DNA of 64,000 nt from CAVORB01 sp963698495 (GTDB taxonomy: Bacteria > Pseudomonadota > Gammaproteobacteria > Chromatiales > Chromatiaceae): contig CAVORB010000020.1 of NCBI GenBank assembly GCA_963698495.1, positions 186,001-250,000 of the forward strand. Reading direction: 5' to 3'. The notes below the pieces were generated by a model that was given only the letters and a program-made list of their open reading frames with translations, had not been told where the DNA came from and ran no database searches. Made by a program: the position numbers and the translations under genes. Below are positions 7,845-18,168 of the stretch, piece by piece; position 1 is the first letter of the stretch; each line of letters starts with the position of its first letter.

Positions 7845-9608
7845 ATGGCCGGCAGAATTCCCCCCGAGTTCATCGACGCGCTGCTCGCGCGCACCGATAT
7901 CGTCGACCTCATCAATCACCGGGTCCCGCTGCGCAAGGCCGGCAAGGACTATCAGGCGTGCTGCCCGTTCCACGACGAAAAGACCCCGTCGTTCACCGTC
8001 AGCCGCGAGAAGCAGTTCTACCACTGTTTCGGCTGTGGCGCCCATGGCACGGCCATCGGTTTCCTCATGGAGTACGACCGGCTGGGGTTCCTCGATGCGG
8101 TCGAGGAACTGGCCCGTCAGGCCGGCATGGAGCTCCCGGCGGGAGGCGAGGCCGCGCACAGCGGGCCCAACCTCGCGCCCCTGTACGAGCTGCTGGAGCA
8201 GGTCGCCCGCCTCTACCGCGCGCAACTCAAGCACCATCCGCAAGCCGCCCGCGCCATCGACTATCTGAAGGCGCGCGGCCTCACCGGCGAGGTGGCCGCC
8301 GCTTTCGGCCTTGGTTATGCGCCCCCCGGATGGGACTTCCTGCAGGCGGCCCTTGGCGCGGACGCCGGCCAGCGGGAGCGCCTCCTGCAGTGCGGATTGG
8401 TGATCGAGCAGGAGGGCAAGCGCTACGATCGCTTCCGCGACCGCGTGATGTTCCCGATCCGCGACCGCCGCGGCCGGGTCATCGGCTTCGGAGGAAGGAT
8501 CCTGGGAGACGGCAAGCCGAAGTATCTGAACTCCCCCGAGACCCCGGTCTTCCACAAGGGGCGCGAGCTCTACGGCCTGCATGAGGCGTTGCGGGCGCTG
8601 AAAAACCCGGAACGGCTGCTGGTGGTCGAGGGATACCTGGACGTCATCGCGCTCTCCCAGTTTGGGATCTACTATGCCGTGGCAACCCTGGGCACGGCGA
8701 CCACGGACGAGCACCTGCAAACGCTGCTGCGCTCCGCGCCCGAGCTGGTGTTCTGCTTCGACGGCGACCGAGCGGGACGCGCCGCCGCGTGGAAGGCGCT
8801 GGAGACGGTGCTGCCGCATGCGACCGGCCGGCAGCAATTCCGCTTTCTGTTTCTGCCCGAGGGCGAGGACCCGGACACCCTGATCCGCCGCGAGGGAAAG
8901 GCCGCGTTCGAGGAGCGCGCGAAAGCGGCGGAGCCACTGTCCGAGTTTTTTTTCCGCCAGCTCACCGCCCAGGTGGACATGGGGAGCCTCGACGGCCGCG
9001 CACGTCTCGGCGAGCTGGCCAGACCCCTGTTGGGAAAGGTGCCGCCGGGCGTGTTTCGGGACCTGTTGGACGCGCGGCTCGCAACGCTGGTCGGCGTCGC
9101 GACCAGCCAGCCGACGACCAGCAACCGCGACACGCGCCGGCGGAACCGAACAGCCCCGCGCAAACAGCCGCTCACGCCCCTGCGACTGGCGATCGCGCTG
9201 CTACTGCAAAACCCACACATTGGAAGCCAGGCAAACCAGGTGCCAGCCTTGTGGCGGAGACTGGATCGCCCTGGCATCCAGCCACTCGCCCAAACCCTTG
9301 ATTTGATTGCGGCCCACCCCGAAATCAATACAGCCGCACTGCTGGAGCGATGGCGCGGGCAAGACATGTACACGCACCTCGAACGATTGGCTGATCCGAC
9401 ACTCCTGACCCACATCCCGGAAGAAGGGTTAGCGGCCGAGCTCATCGGCGCATTGCAGCGCCTCAACGCGGAAACGGCGAACGCCGAGACCGAACGTCTG
9501 TTCGCGCGAAACAGCCCGGCCCAATGGACGGAAGAGGAAAAGGATCGGCTGCGCGGAACGCCCGCAACCGCGGGCGACGAACGCCCTGGCTGGCCTCGCG
9601 ATGTTTGA
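7845..9608 (+). CDS. dnaG: DNA primase
   Basis: A 587-residue DnaG that makes RNA primers at the replication fork. The N-terminal CHC2 zinc finger ligands are Cys40, His43, Cys61 and Cys64 (CCPFH, CFGC). The RNA-polymerase and TOPRIM core includes VMFPIRDRRGRVIGFGGR, LLVVEGYLDVIAL and FDGDRAGRAA, the last two carrying the metal-binding acids. The C-terminal third is the DnaB helicase-interaction domain and is much less conserved; it is Gln- and Thr-rich here. ATG start closely follows yqeY (39 bases). Confidence 0.95.
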   Translation: MAGRIPPEFIDALLARTDIVDLINHRVPLRKAGKDYQACCPFHDEKTPSFTVSREKQFYHCFGCGAHGTAIGFLMEYDRLGFLDAVEELARQAGMELPAGGEAAHSGPNLAPLYELLEQVARLYRAQLKHHPQAARAIDYLKARGLTGEVAAAFGLGYAPPGWDFLQAALGADAGQRERLLQCGLVIEQEGKRYDRFRDRVMFPIRDRRGRVIGFGGRILGDGKPKYLNSPETPVFHKGRELYGLHEALRALKNPERLLVVEGYLDVIALSQFGIYYAVATLGTATTDEHLQTLLRSAPELVFCFDGDRAGRAAAWKALETVLPHATGRQQFRFLFLPEGEDPDTLIRREGKAAFEERAKAAEPLSEFFFRQLTAQVDMGSLDGRARLGELARPLLGKVPPGVFRDLLDARLATLVGVATSQPTTSNRDTRRRNRTAPRKQPLTPLRLAIALLLQNPHIGSQANQVPALWRRLDRPGIQPLAQTLDLIAAHPEINTAALLERWRGQDMYTHLERLADPTLLTHIPEEGLAAELIGALQRLNAETANAETERLFARNSPAQWTEEEKDRLRGTPATAGDERPGWPRDV

Positions 9609-9668
9609 TGTGCTAAAAAGGGCGATTGTGTTTTATTCTGGCGCATGCGTCCAATCCAAGGGTAACGA

Positions 9669-11489
<1,821 letters not shown>

Positions 11490-11602
11490 GGTCAACCCCA
11501 GACGGCTTCCATCTCCCGTAGGGACCCGAGTCGAATGGCACGCGCCCCGCTCCCGGATCGACGCGATTCGTCCGGGAATGCCCACAGCCAGCCTCTTTCC
11601 AG

Positions 11603-11678
<76 letters not shown>

Positions 11679-12094
11679 ACATAAACAATCTGTTACCGAT
11701 CATGGTAGGTCGTTAGTGGTTTTTGGGGACAACCCAGGGACAACCGACTTCGATGCCAGGGAAGTTCGTCAGTTCTGAACGCCTCGCCCGCAGAGCATCG
11801 AATATAGCCTCAAGACCGGCGCTCGACACCCCCCAGTCTAATTGAAGGTTCTGCTCTCAAAAATACTTGGCCCGCAGTATGCGGCACCCGGTCACGCCAA
11901 TCTTTTGGGCTCACCGGGTAACGTCGTAGCTCCGCATCACGCCGAACTGAACGCCCCTGCTCCCGGTTGTCAGGGCGCAGTGTAGAACGCGCTGCGCGTG
12001 CTCTCAGGAGCGTCTACGCTGACGATGACGGGTTCTTCTACGGGGCACCGCCATGGGTAGCGGCGCTGCACCATCGATCGACGAAGATACCGTT
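11679..12094. other. Non-coding stretch after tRNA-Ile2
   Basis: About 415 bases with no credible gene. It begins with GGTTTTTGGGGACAACC and GGGACAACC again a few bases later, a T/G-rich signature often found just beyond tRNA genes where genomic islands have integrated. No integrase gene or convincing repeat of the tRNA 3' end was found nearby. It probably is the scar of an integrated element. Confidence 0.4.
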
Positions 12095-12892
12095 TCACTG
12101 GACACCCAGAATCCAGCCTTCGACTGCGGCCACAACGCGCTCCGATGGCGTCAGCGTGGGCGAGAGAAATCCTCGCAGACTTCCGTTCAGATCCGCCCCT
12201 CGCAGCCAGGCCGCGGCTGAATAGGCGTCATGCTGGTCCGGGGTGCGGTCGTCCATGGGGAAGGCGTGCTTCCACAGGGCCGGGTAAACCTCCGCCACCG
12301 CCGAGCGCCCTGCCGGGATCTGCCAGCCGTCGAACGGCCAGAAATGGAGTCGGTCGCCGAGATGCCGGCGCAGGTACAGCAGCCAGGGCAGCCCGGCGTG
12401 GGTAGACTTCGCGACCTGGCCCTGGACGTCGAAGTGAAAGACGGACTTGGCTGCGCGGGCGCGGATCTCGGTCAGGCGGCGCCACTTGGCACCACCGGTG
12501 CGCTCGGCGCCATTACCGACGGAGCCGTCGCGCACGAAATCCACGTAGGTGTGATCCTCATCCGTCGGCCAGTGGCGCTGGAAGTCCTCCAGAAAGGTGG
12601 GCCAATCGGGGGGCAAGTGGTGCGCCTCGAAGTAGCGGAGAGGGAACGAGAAGCCGTGGTCGATGCCGACCAGGGTGGGCGGGTCTTCGGCCAGCCGTTC
12701 CGCCAGCCACTCCGCGATTCCGCGCCGGGTCCAGTACTTACGGGGGCTGGGCGGGGGCGGGACCTCCTCGGGTAGCCCGGCCCGATCCACCAGATAGACG
12801 CGCAGGCCCTTGAGGCTGGACGTCGGCGTCTCGGCGCCCGAGTAGTCGATGCCGACATAGCGGACGAAGGCGGGGCCGGCGCGGCCGCTCAA
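12095..12892 (-). CDS. DUF429 family protein (RNase H-like fold, function unknown)
   Basis: A 265-residue protein starting with the family's RYVGIDYSGAETP strand-turn and containing LVGIDHGFSFPL, AKSVFHFDVQGQVAKSTHAG, AVAEVYPALWKHAF and DQHDAYSAAAWLR. These acidic positions fit DUF429, a predicted RNase H-like nuclease family with no established role. It overlaps the hsdS fragment upstream by 4 bases (ATGA-type), so it may once have been the last gene of a restriction-modification operon. ATG start; length typical. Confidence 0.75.
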   Translation of the reverse strand: MSGRAGPAFVRYVGIDYSGAETPTSSLKGLRVYLVDRAGLPEEVPPPPSPRKYWTRRGIAEWLAERLAEDPPTLVGIDHGFSFPLRYFEAHHLPPDWPTFLEDFQRHWPTDEDHTYVDFVRDGSVGNGAERTGGAKWRRLTEIRARAAKSVFHFDVQGQVAKSTHAGLPWLLYLRRHLGDRLHFWPFDGWQIPAGRSAVAEVYPALWKHAFPMDDRTPDQHDAYSAAAWLRGADLNGSLRGFLSPTLTPSERVVAAVEGWILGVQ

Positions 12893-13194
12893 GCGGCCTC
12901 CTCCATCGCCGGGGCCAGAGCCTCATGCAGCACAGCTTCGAGCAGGCGGCGGCTGTCGGTCTGGGTGGTGGTAAGTTGGGCCTCTAGCCGGTCGCAGACG
13001 GCCATCAACTCATCGACCTTGGCGACGATTCGGTGTTGTTCGGCGAGGGGCCGAACAAAGATGACCGCCGCTTCGACCTGCTTTGACGAGATATGCGGAA
13101 CGCCATTGCTTCGACCTGGACCGATCTGATCAGAGAATGTTCGGGAATTGATCCACATGAAAAGATATTTGGAGCTGATTTCATCATTCATCAC
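12889..13194 (-). pseudogene. Fragment of type I restriction-modification specificity subunit HsdS (3' end)
   Basis: A 101-residue remnant matching only the end of an HsdS: part of the second target-recognition domain (GVPHISSKQVEAAVIFVRPL) followed by the long conserved coiled helix LAEQHRIVAKVDELMAVCDRLEAQL and a C-terminal tail. Normal HsdS proteins have about 400–450 residues with two recognition domains. No hsdM or hsdR is present. The upstream boundary runs directly into the 3' end of the GT87 gene, so an insertion or deletion removed the rest. It is unlikely to be functional. Confidence 0.8.
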
Positions 13195-13231
13195 GAACCG
13201 TCCGACGCGTTGAAGAAGGAAAGCCGGTAAG

Positions 13232-14566
13232 TCAGGGCAGTGCGCAGTCTACTGGCCCGCGAAGGACTTCGGATCGTCGCAGCAATCGGACAACTGTCAG
13301 CAGCCAGAGGGCGAGGATGGCAACCGTCATCAGGCTCATCATCAATAAGGACGAGGTTCGCATGTCGCTTGGAATCAAGTCCTCGAACGTGACTGCGATG
13401 AACGCCAGAATCAACGCCACGATCAGCCGTTGGGACCTCGGCTCGTTGGGGTCTAGCACGACGTCGCGCAGCATGACGAGTGCCGCCGGCAGGAGCATGA
13501 CGAGGTGATGGGTCCAGCTTGCCGGGGACGCCAAGAAGACGAACAGCGAGATCAAAGACAGCTCAAGATCACGATCCCTCGGTCCACGATTCTCCCTGCG
13601 CATTGACCGATAGAGCGCCCAGGCCGATACCACTAGCAGCACCAGGATCACTGCTGTCGACAGATAATTCGCCGCTGCTGGGTGATCGACAAGGGGAGCG
13701 CTGAATTTGTTGGGTATGAAGAGACGCGCGAAAAGGCCGGGAACAGATCGGTTCCAGGGTGCCGCGATAGACGTGCGCCCCCCCGGGAGCGCCGTGTACG
13801 ACGTTTCAGCAAGAACATGCTCGATCCACGAAGGCCACAGGCCGCTTGGCAACAACAGGAGACTGGCCACGAATAGCGCGGCGCCGGTGATCGACGCGCC
13901 AAGGACGATGCGAAGGCCCGGCTTCGGTCCTGCTCCCAAGGCGAGCAACCCGTAATGTGGTTTGGCCAAGGCTCCCAACACAAGCCCGACCCCGGACGTA
14001 CTCGTCGCCCGTGAACGCCGTACCTGCCGCCAGTAAAGCCACACGAAGAGCAGCGCAACCAGATTAATTTGGCAGAAAACCATGTTTAGGTAGTTCCCGC
14101 CAAACGCGGCAAAGTAAAGCGGCCCCCACCAGGCCAGTCGGCCGCTCGGATCGTCCTGTGAGAGGTCATTCACAATGAGCGCCATGAGGGCGGGGGATAG
14201 GACGAGATTGACCGTGAGCATCAAGGTCGACGACTGGGCGAGGTCGAGCTTGCTAAACGGATAAAGAGGGAACAAGGCGATCGGCGGGTAGACGAAGAGC
14301 AGTTTGTCGTCTGGTTGCAGGGCATACGGATCGACGCCCTGCCAGAAGGCCCGATTTACGGCGTTCCAGTACATGGCGATGTCGGTATCGACAGGCGAGA
14401 GGGTGCTGGCGATGGTCAGGAATAGAGCGACGCCGAGAACGAGGCCAAAGGCTCGCGCTCTCGCGTGGCACCTATCCTTTCTCAGTGTGGTCACAGCCGC
14501 CGCTCCGTTTGATGTCAGTTCCAGTGCACGGGCCGACACGAGACAGGGAGAGATCGAGTCTGGCAA
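13232..14566 (-). CDS. GT87/DUF2029-type membrane glycosyltransferase
   Basis: A 444-residue polytopic membrane protein, roughly ten hydrophobic helices. After the first helix it has the GT-C-type acidic loop STLSPVDTDIAMYWNAV, then GVDPYALQPDD and FVYPPIALFPLYPFSK, characteristic of the DUF2029/GT87 family of polyprenyl-phosphate-sugar-dependent mannosyl- or arabinosyltransferases. Later segments include GLVLGALAKPHYGLL and ASPASWTHHLVMLLPA. The substrate is unknown. It is flanked by an hsdS fragment and an unrecognised ORF within the accessory segment. The first 30 residues look non-homologous, so the true start may be a little downstream. Confidence 0.75.
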   Translation of the reverse strand: MPDSISPCLVSARALELTSNGAAAVTTLRKDRCHARARAFGLVLGVALFLTIASTLSPVDTDIAMYWNAVNRAFWQGVDPYALQPDDKLLFVYPPIALFPLYPFSKLDLAQSSTLMLTVNLVLSPALMALIVNDLSQDDPSGRLAWWGPLYFAAFGGNYLNMVFCQINLVALLFVWLYWRQVRRSRATSTSGVGLVLGALAKPHYGLLALGAGPKPGLRIVLGASITGAALFVASLLLLPSGLWPSWIEHVLAETSYTALPGGRTSIAAPWNRSVPGLFARLFIPNKFSAPLVDHPAAANYLSTAVILVLLVVSAWALYRSMRRENRGPRDRDLELSLISLFVFLASPASWTHHLVMLLPAALVMLRDVVLDPNEPRSQRLIVALILAFIAVTFEDLIPSDMRTSSLLMMSLMTVAILALWLLTVVRLLRRSEVLRGPVDCALP

Positions 14567-14650
14567 ACCAGAGAATGCACCGTCACCGGTGTCCGCGCTA
14601 CGGGTCGGTACCGGACAGATGGCGTGCGATGGCCACCCCGCCGTCGTTGC

Positions 14651-15037
14651 TCAATAACCTGCCAAGAGGAATGCTTCTCGTATGCTCATGATACCGCTCA
14701 GACAACGTGAAAAAGCGATGGGCCGTCCTTTCAACGCGGGTACTTGCCCACTGAAAACTCGCGTACCGGCGACGACCCAGAAAGTTGCTTGAAGCCGCCC
14801 CTCGGCGGGGGTGAGTTGAGCGGCAGTTCGTGGGACGATCCGGCGAGTCTGCGGGTCCACCCCGAAATCTGCGAAGGACAGGTTACGTTCGAGTGCGGCG
14901 GTAGGTAGAGCCACTATGACTGGGTCGGGAGCCGAGTCGTCTGGGGTCGCAAGTGGACCCGATTGGAAAGAGGCATCGGCCAGGCCGCTGACCAATCCGT
15001 GTCGGTGCGGAGAGGCAACGGAGAATTTTGTGTCCAT
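14651..15037 (-). CDS. Hypothetical protein, 128 residues
   Basis: I do not recognise this protein. It has an ATG preceded by a GGAGG about 11 bases upstream on the minus strand, and a mid-region that reads like real protein (IVALPTAALERNLSFADFGV, then TAAQLTPAEGRLQATFWVVAG). No signal peptide or membrane helix is evident. It lies 84 bases upstream of the GT87 gene in the same direction. It could be a truncated piece of a larger gene from the accessory region. Confidence 0.4.
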   Translation of the reverse strand: MDTKFSVASPHRHGLVSGLADASFQSGPLATPDDSAPDPVIVALPTAALERNLSFADFGVDPQTRRIVPRTAAQLTPAEGRLQATFWVVAGTRVFSGQVPALKGRPIAFSRCLSGIMSIREAFLLAGY

Positions 15038-15388
15038 CTTCGGTTAGCCTCCGCCTTCTCCGATGCCGCCTCCGTCGATTCTTGGCCACCCGTTCACCCT
15101 GAAACCGGACGCGGCGGCCGCCGCCTTGGCCGACCGCTGAGGACGCATTGTCACCACCCGAACAGCAATCCGCGACATTTCTGGGGCCATCCTTGGCTGG
15201 TCACGCTGATACTTCTCGAAAATCCCGCTGCCGGTCCGGCCAAGGACAGAACCCGGCCACAACCCGCAACCGCTGGCCCTGTCCCGGGGCGAAGCTGCCG
15301 ACACATCGCAGACAGACTGGTCCGAGCGATTAACGGACCGCCTGAACATGAAACACAACGGCACCTTTATGGCCGGCAGTTAGGCGCA
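15038..15388. other. Gap without recognised gene
   Basis: About 350 bases with only short open frames of unlikely composition on both strands. No RNA gene, repeat or clear promoter could be supported. Confidence 0.4.
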
Positions 15389-16240
15389 CTACTTGTTGCG
15401 GCAGCAATGCCGCTTTCGTAGAACCCTTAGGTGGTATGTGACGTCCGTCTCGAATGTCTTTTCTAGCATCCCTTCTTCCGTCTCGGCACATGCGGCTCCG
15501 TGCAGATTCAACCGGTGTTTACCTGGTGTCAGTGGCGGTAGCATCACCCAGTATCCCTCGGCGATCAGACGTTCATTGGGGCCCGGAGGGAATCCCAGAA
15601 TGTTGTCCTCCGGCAGCTCGATGGTAATCCTTGGGGATTGCGCCCGAACCACGGACTGCAAATGCGCCGTCACGGGCGCCGGTAACTCGCCAAGATTCGG
15701 CGTATCGAAGGTATCCAGCGTCGAGGTCAGCTGACACGCGCCGTCTCCGCCGGCCGTCGTTACCAGGAGGGTGCGCACTTCCTCATCGGTAAACACCTCG
15801 TCACCCGGTTCGTCGATCCAGAATGCATTGACCAGCGGGTAGAAGATCGCTTTGCCGGCGGGGATGGTGCACTTCCGTTCGACGCCCGTGACCCCGAAGC
15901 TGCCGGCCAGGAACCAGACAGGTCCTGCCTGGCCCAGGGTGCAGAATTCCCCCGTGTCGTCCTGAACTGGATTCATGCCCTCGGGCAAAGATAGGGCCCA
16001 CTTCCACCAATCGGCGGCCCACTCGCCATAGGTTTTGCCATAGACCTTCGGGTTGGCCGTGCCCGCTGTCCAGGGCACGAACGGACCGTCGCGCATGTGA
16101 AACCGCTTGGCCGCCGTCGCTGGTACATTCATCGCCTCGGCCATCTTTGCTGCCCCGGCACCAATCGCTCCAGCATGCCCGGTGGAGGCTGTAAGGGCCA
16201 AAGCGACCGCCACGGCAAGGGTGCAACGTCTCGTACACAT
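15389..16240 (-). CDS. Secreted protein of unknown function (WADWWKW motif family)
   Basis: A 283-residue exported protein. From the ATG at 16240 it has a clear signal peptide (basic start MCTRR, hydrophobic LAVAVALALTA, then an AGAIG cleavage region). The mature part includes KTYGEWAADWWKWALSLP, GPVWFLAGSFG, RKCTIPAGKAIFYPLVN and a cysteine-containing beta-rich body. I recall similar exported proteins with the same EWAxxWWxW start in diverse bacteria, with no known function. The frame is open upstream to 16309, but the signal peptide fixes the start. It ends with a Cys-rich tail RKRHCCRNK. Confidence 0.75.
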   Translation of the reverse strand: MCTRRCTLAVAVALALTASTGHAGAIGAGAAKMAEAMNVPATAAKRFHMRDGPFVPWTAGTANPKVYGKTYGEWAADWWKWALSLPEGMNPVQDDTGEFCTLGQAGPVWFLAGSFGVTGVERKCTIPAGKAIFYPLVNAFWIDEPGDEVFTDEEVRTLLVTTAGGDGACQLTSTLDTFDTPNLGELPAPVTAHLQSVVRAQSPRITIELPEDNILGFPPGPNERLIAEGYWVMLPPLTPGKHRLNLHGAACAETEEGMLEKTFETDVTYHLRVLRKRHCCRNK

Positions 16241-16613
16241 CTCTTGTGTTCTCCTACCTGTGCAGCCCTTCCTGGCGTCGATACCGAACGCGAACGTCCC
16301 GGGCCTCAAAGGACGCCGAGCGCCCCACGCCCGAAGAGAATCATTAGCATGGACGTGGCGCCGCCGCCTCGGCTTGGAACACCAGTCTCCTCCTCACAGG
16401 TACCAGACTTTGCGACTATCCGAGTCCGCCCGGCGGGGCCGAAGGCTAAAAGCCGTACTTAGAGCCTAGCGTTAAGTCAATGAGACAAGGCACTCGCCCT
16501 GCCAGAGATTTCCTTTATTTTTGTAGGATATTTCTGATCCAGACCCGAAACGCGGCTCGGTGGCGTGTGCTGCGACGCATCACACACCGGGCGTCAAAGG
16601 AGGAAACTAAATC
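16241..16613. other. Gap: upstream region of secreted protein and of small membrane gene
   Basis: About 370 bases with no credible gene. The right end contains a strong Shine–Dalgarno sequence (AAAGGAGGAAAC at about 16596–16606) belonging to the frameshifted small gene that follows. Composition is less GC-rich than the core genome. Confidence 0.4.
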
Positions 16614-16858
16614 TTGAGCACCGACAGGGTTGGTGAAATGAGGGACAAGCGCATGCAATCGGACGTTTTCGGGGTTTTTTTGGCGTGCTCTTGATTGCTG
16701 TTTACGTCGCCCCTCCCCTATGGGTCGCCTGGAACGACTTCGGGAAGCATTACGCTCAGATGCGTGACCGAGCGGAGGACTACCACGCGAGAGGCAACGT
16801 GGAAGACGAGGAGCGCGACACGGAGCCTGAGCGGGGCGCCTGGGGGATGCGCGGGTAA
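16614..16858 (+). pseudogene. Frameshifted small membrane protein gene (about 81 residues if repaired)
   Basis: An ideal ribosome site (AAAGGAGG) stands about 8 bases before TTG 16614. The frame reads MSTDRVGEMRDKRMQSDVFG and then hits a stop soon after a run of seven T (16675–16681). Adding one base in that run joins it to a frame giving GVLLIAVYVAPPLWVAWNDF, then GKHYAQMRDRAEDYHARGN and a charged tail ending at TAA 16856–16858. The repaired product would have one membrane helix and a charged C-terminal tail. Either a sequencing deletion, slippage at the T-run, or a real mutation explains it. Family unknown. Confidence 0.5.
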
Positions 16859-17219
16859 CAGTTGCCCAAAATTCCCGTGGGGGGAGCCCCCCCTTCAGGG
16901 TCTCGCTTGTTATCCGATGGGACCCGCTCTAGCCCTCGGGAACAATTCCAGTCCGTGAAAATCTCAGCCGGGCTGTCCGCTCCTGAACCGGCCCGACCAG
17001 ACTGATGCCGTCCGTGGACCGTGGGTCGCCAACGCCTTTAGCACCTTCCTCCATCGCTCCTCTCGAAGCGACTCGCGTCTACCCGGTGAACACCCCTATG
17101 CGGCCCACAAGCCCGTAGGGCGCAATAGCGCAGCGTATTGCGCCGGATGGCGGACGAATAAGCCGCGATCGCGACCGGTCGCGCGGGAGATGGGAGTGGG
17201 AAGCGGCGAGCGCGGCCAG
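16859..17219. other. Gap with a G/C-run hairpin
   Basis: About 360 bases without a convincing gene. Near 16880–16895 six G followed by AG and seven C can fold into a tight hairpin, possibly ending transcription of the small gene before it, although no T tract follows. Long frames on the minus strand here have arginine- and serine-rich shadow composition. Confidence 0.35.
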
Positions 17220-17339
17220 CTAGCGCCCGCTGAGCAGCCACCAGAGCAACGCCGGCGCATGAGACCAACCGCCCTCGGCGGCGGAGACGAGGAACAAGAG
17301 CCCACTGACGGCGAGGCATAGGCGCAGAAAATCGAACAT
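17220..17339 (-). CDS. Small single-helix membrane protein (39 residues)
   Basis: A short ORF starting MFDFLRLCLAVSGLLFLVSA and continuing AEGGWSHAPALLWWLLSGR, with a GAGAGG ribosome site a few bases upstream of the ATG. The composition is that of a membrane microprotein. It lies in the phage-remnant zone and could be a lysis- or assembly-associated small protein, but nothing identifies it. It is followed upstream by another small membrane ORF in the same direction. Confidence 0.4.
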   Translation of the reverse strand: MFDFLRLCLAVSGLLFLVSAAEGGWSHAPALLWWLLSGR

Positions 17340-17399
17340 GAAAAACCTCTCGCTCAAGCTCCCCATGACGGCCGGCCTTACCGGGAACCGGGTTCACGC

Positions 17400-17588
17400 C
17401 TATGCGGCGGGCAAAGCGGGAATGGATCGATGCGCCCCGCGACCGCGGCCCAAAGTATAGAGCGCGGCACTCGCCCATAGGCCAAGGAAGCCGGCGATGG
17501 CGAGATAGACGAAGGCGCCGTGCCACGTGAGCGCCGCTGCGGAGCCGACCAACAGCGCCCACAGCGACCAGTAAAGTAGCGACGACAT
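17400..17588 (-). CDS. Small membrane protein (62 residues)
   Basis: MSSLLYWSLWALLVGSAAAL is followed by FVYLAIAGFLGLWASAALY and a basic tail, giving two membrane helices. The ATG at 17586–17588 overlaps the ATG of the divergent tape-measure remnant (17587) by two bases, an arrangement where each start lies inside the other's. It may be a phage small membrane gene; the family is not recognised. Confidence 0.4.
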   Translation of the reverse strand: MSSLLYWSLWALLVGSAAALTWHGAFVYLAIAGFLGLWASAALYTLGRGRGAHRSIPALPAA

Positions 17589-18049
17589 GGCAAGCAAAGA
17601 CCTCGAACTGAAGTTGCGCATCACGGCCGACGGCAAGGCCGCCTTCGATCAGCTCGGAAACGTTTCCGCCGCTCTTGGCAGCATAGACGACGAGGCGAGC
17701 GGCGCGTCCGGCGGGCTCGACGAATTCGTCAGCAAGGGCACGGTGTTCGGCAAGCTCGCAATCGGCTTCAATGAGGTCCAGGAGGCCCTCAGGCGCATCG
17801 GCGCCGCGGCCGACGACGTGACGAGATGGCCGAGGCGGTTAAAGAGCTCGAGGCGCACCTGGGCCTCGCGGTCGAGGGCTTCGGAGACGCCGGACAGGCA
17901 ATGGAAGACGTGCGCTGCAGAAGCAGTCGGCCGACATCTCCGCCGCCTACGGCCAGCTGCCGCAGACCGTCGGCCAGGCCATGCAGCGGGTGCGCAACGA
18001 GCTCGCGATCTATGTGGCGGGGCCCGATGATTCGCTGGCAGTCTCATGA
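17587..18049 (+). pseudogene. Remnant of phage tail tape-measure-like protein (5' part, two frameshifts)
   Basis: The first frame, MASKDLELKLRITADGKAAF then DQLGNVSAALGSIDDEASGA, has the typical opening of tail tape-measure proteins (a beta strand followed by long helices). Coding then moves to another frame (MAEAVKELEAHLGLAVEGFG), and again to a third (QKQSADISAAYGQLPQTVGQ, then AMQRVRNELAIYVAG) ending at TGA 18047–18049. Full proteins have 600 or more residues, so only the N-terminal part remains. No other tail, head or integrase gene is nearby. This is a decayed prophage scrap. Confidence 0.6.
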
Positions 18050-18168
18050 CCCCTGCTTGCCTCACAAGCTCCAGCATCGCGGGTCTCAGGTCGCGCTGGT
18101 CTGCACGATCGTCCCGCACGAAATGGCGGTTGAAAGGGGTCACGGTCCGTCTGGCCGTCGCCTCGGGC

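Noticed and set aside
17038..17562. 174-residue minus-strand frame in the phage-remnant area
   Set aside because: Arg- and Ser-rich composition, and two better small ORFs with start signals occupy the same strand in another frame.
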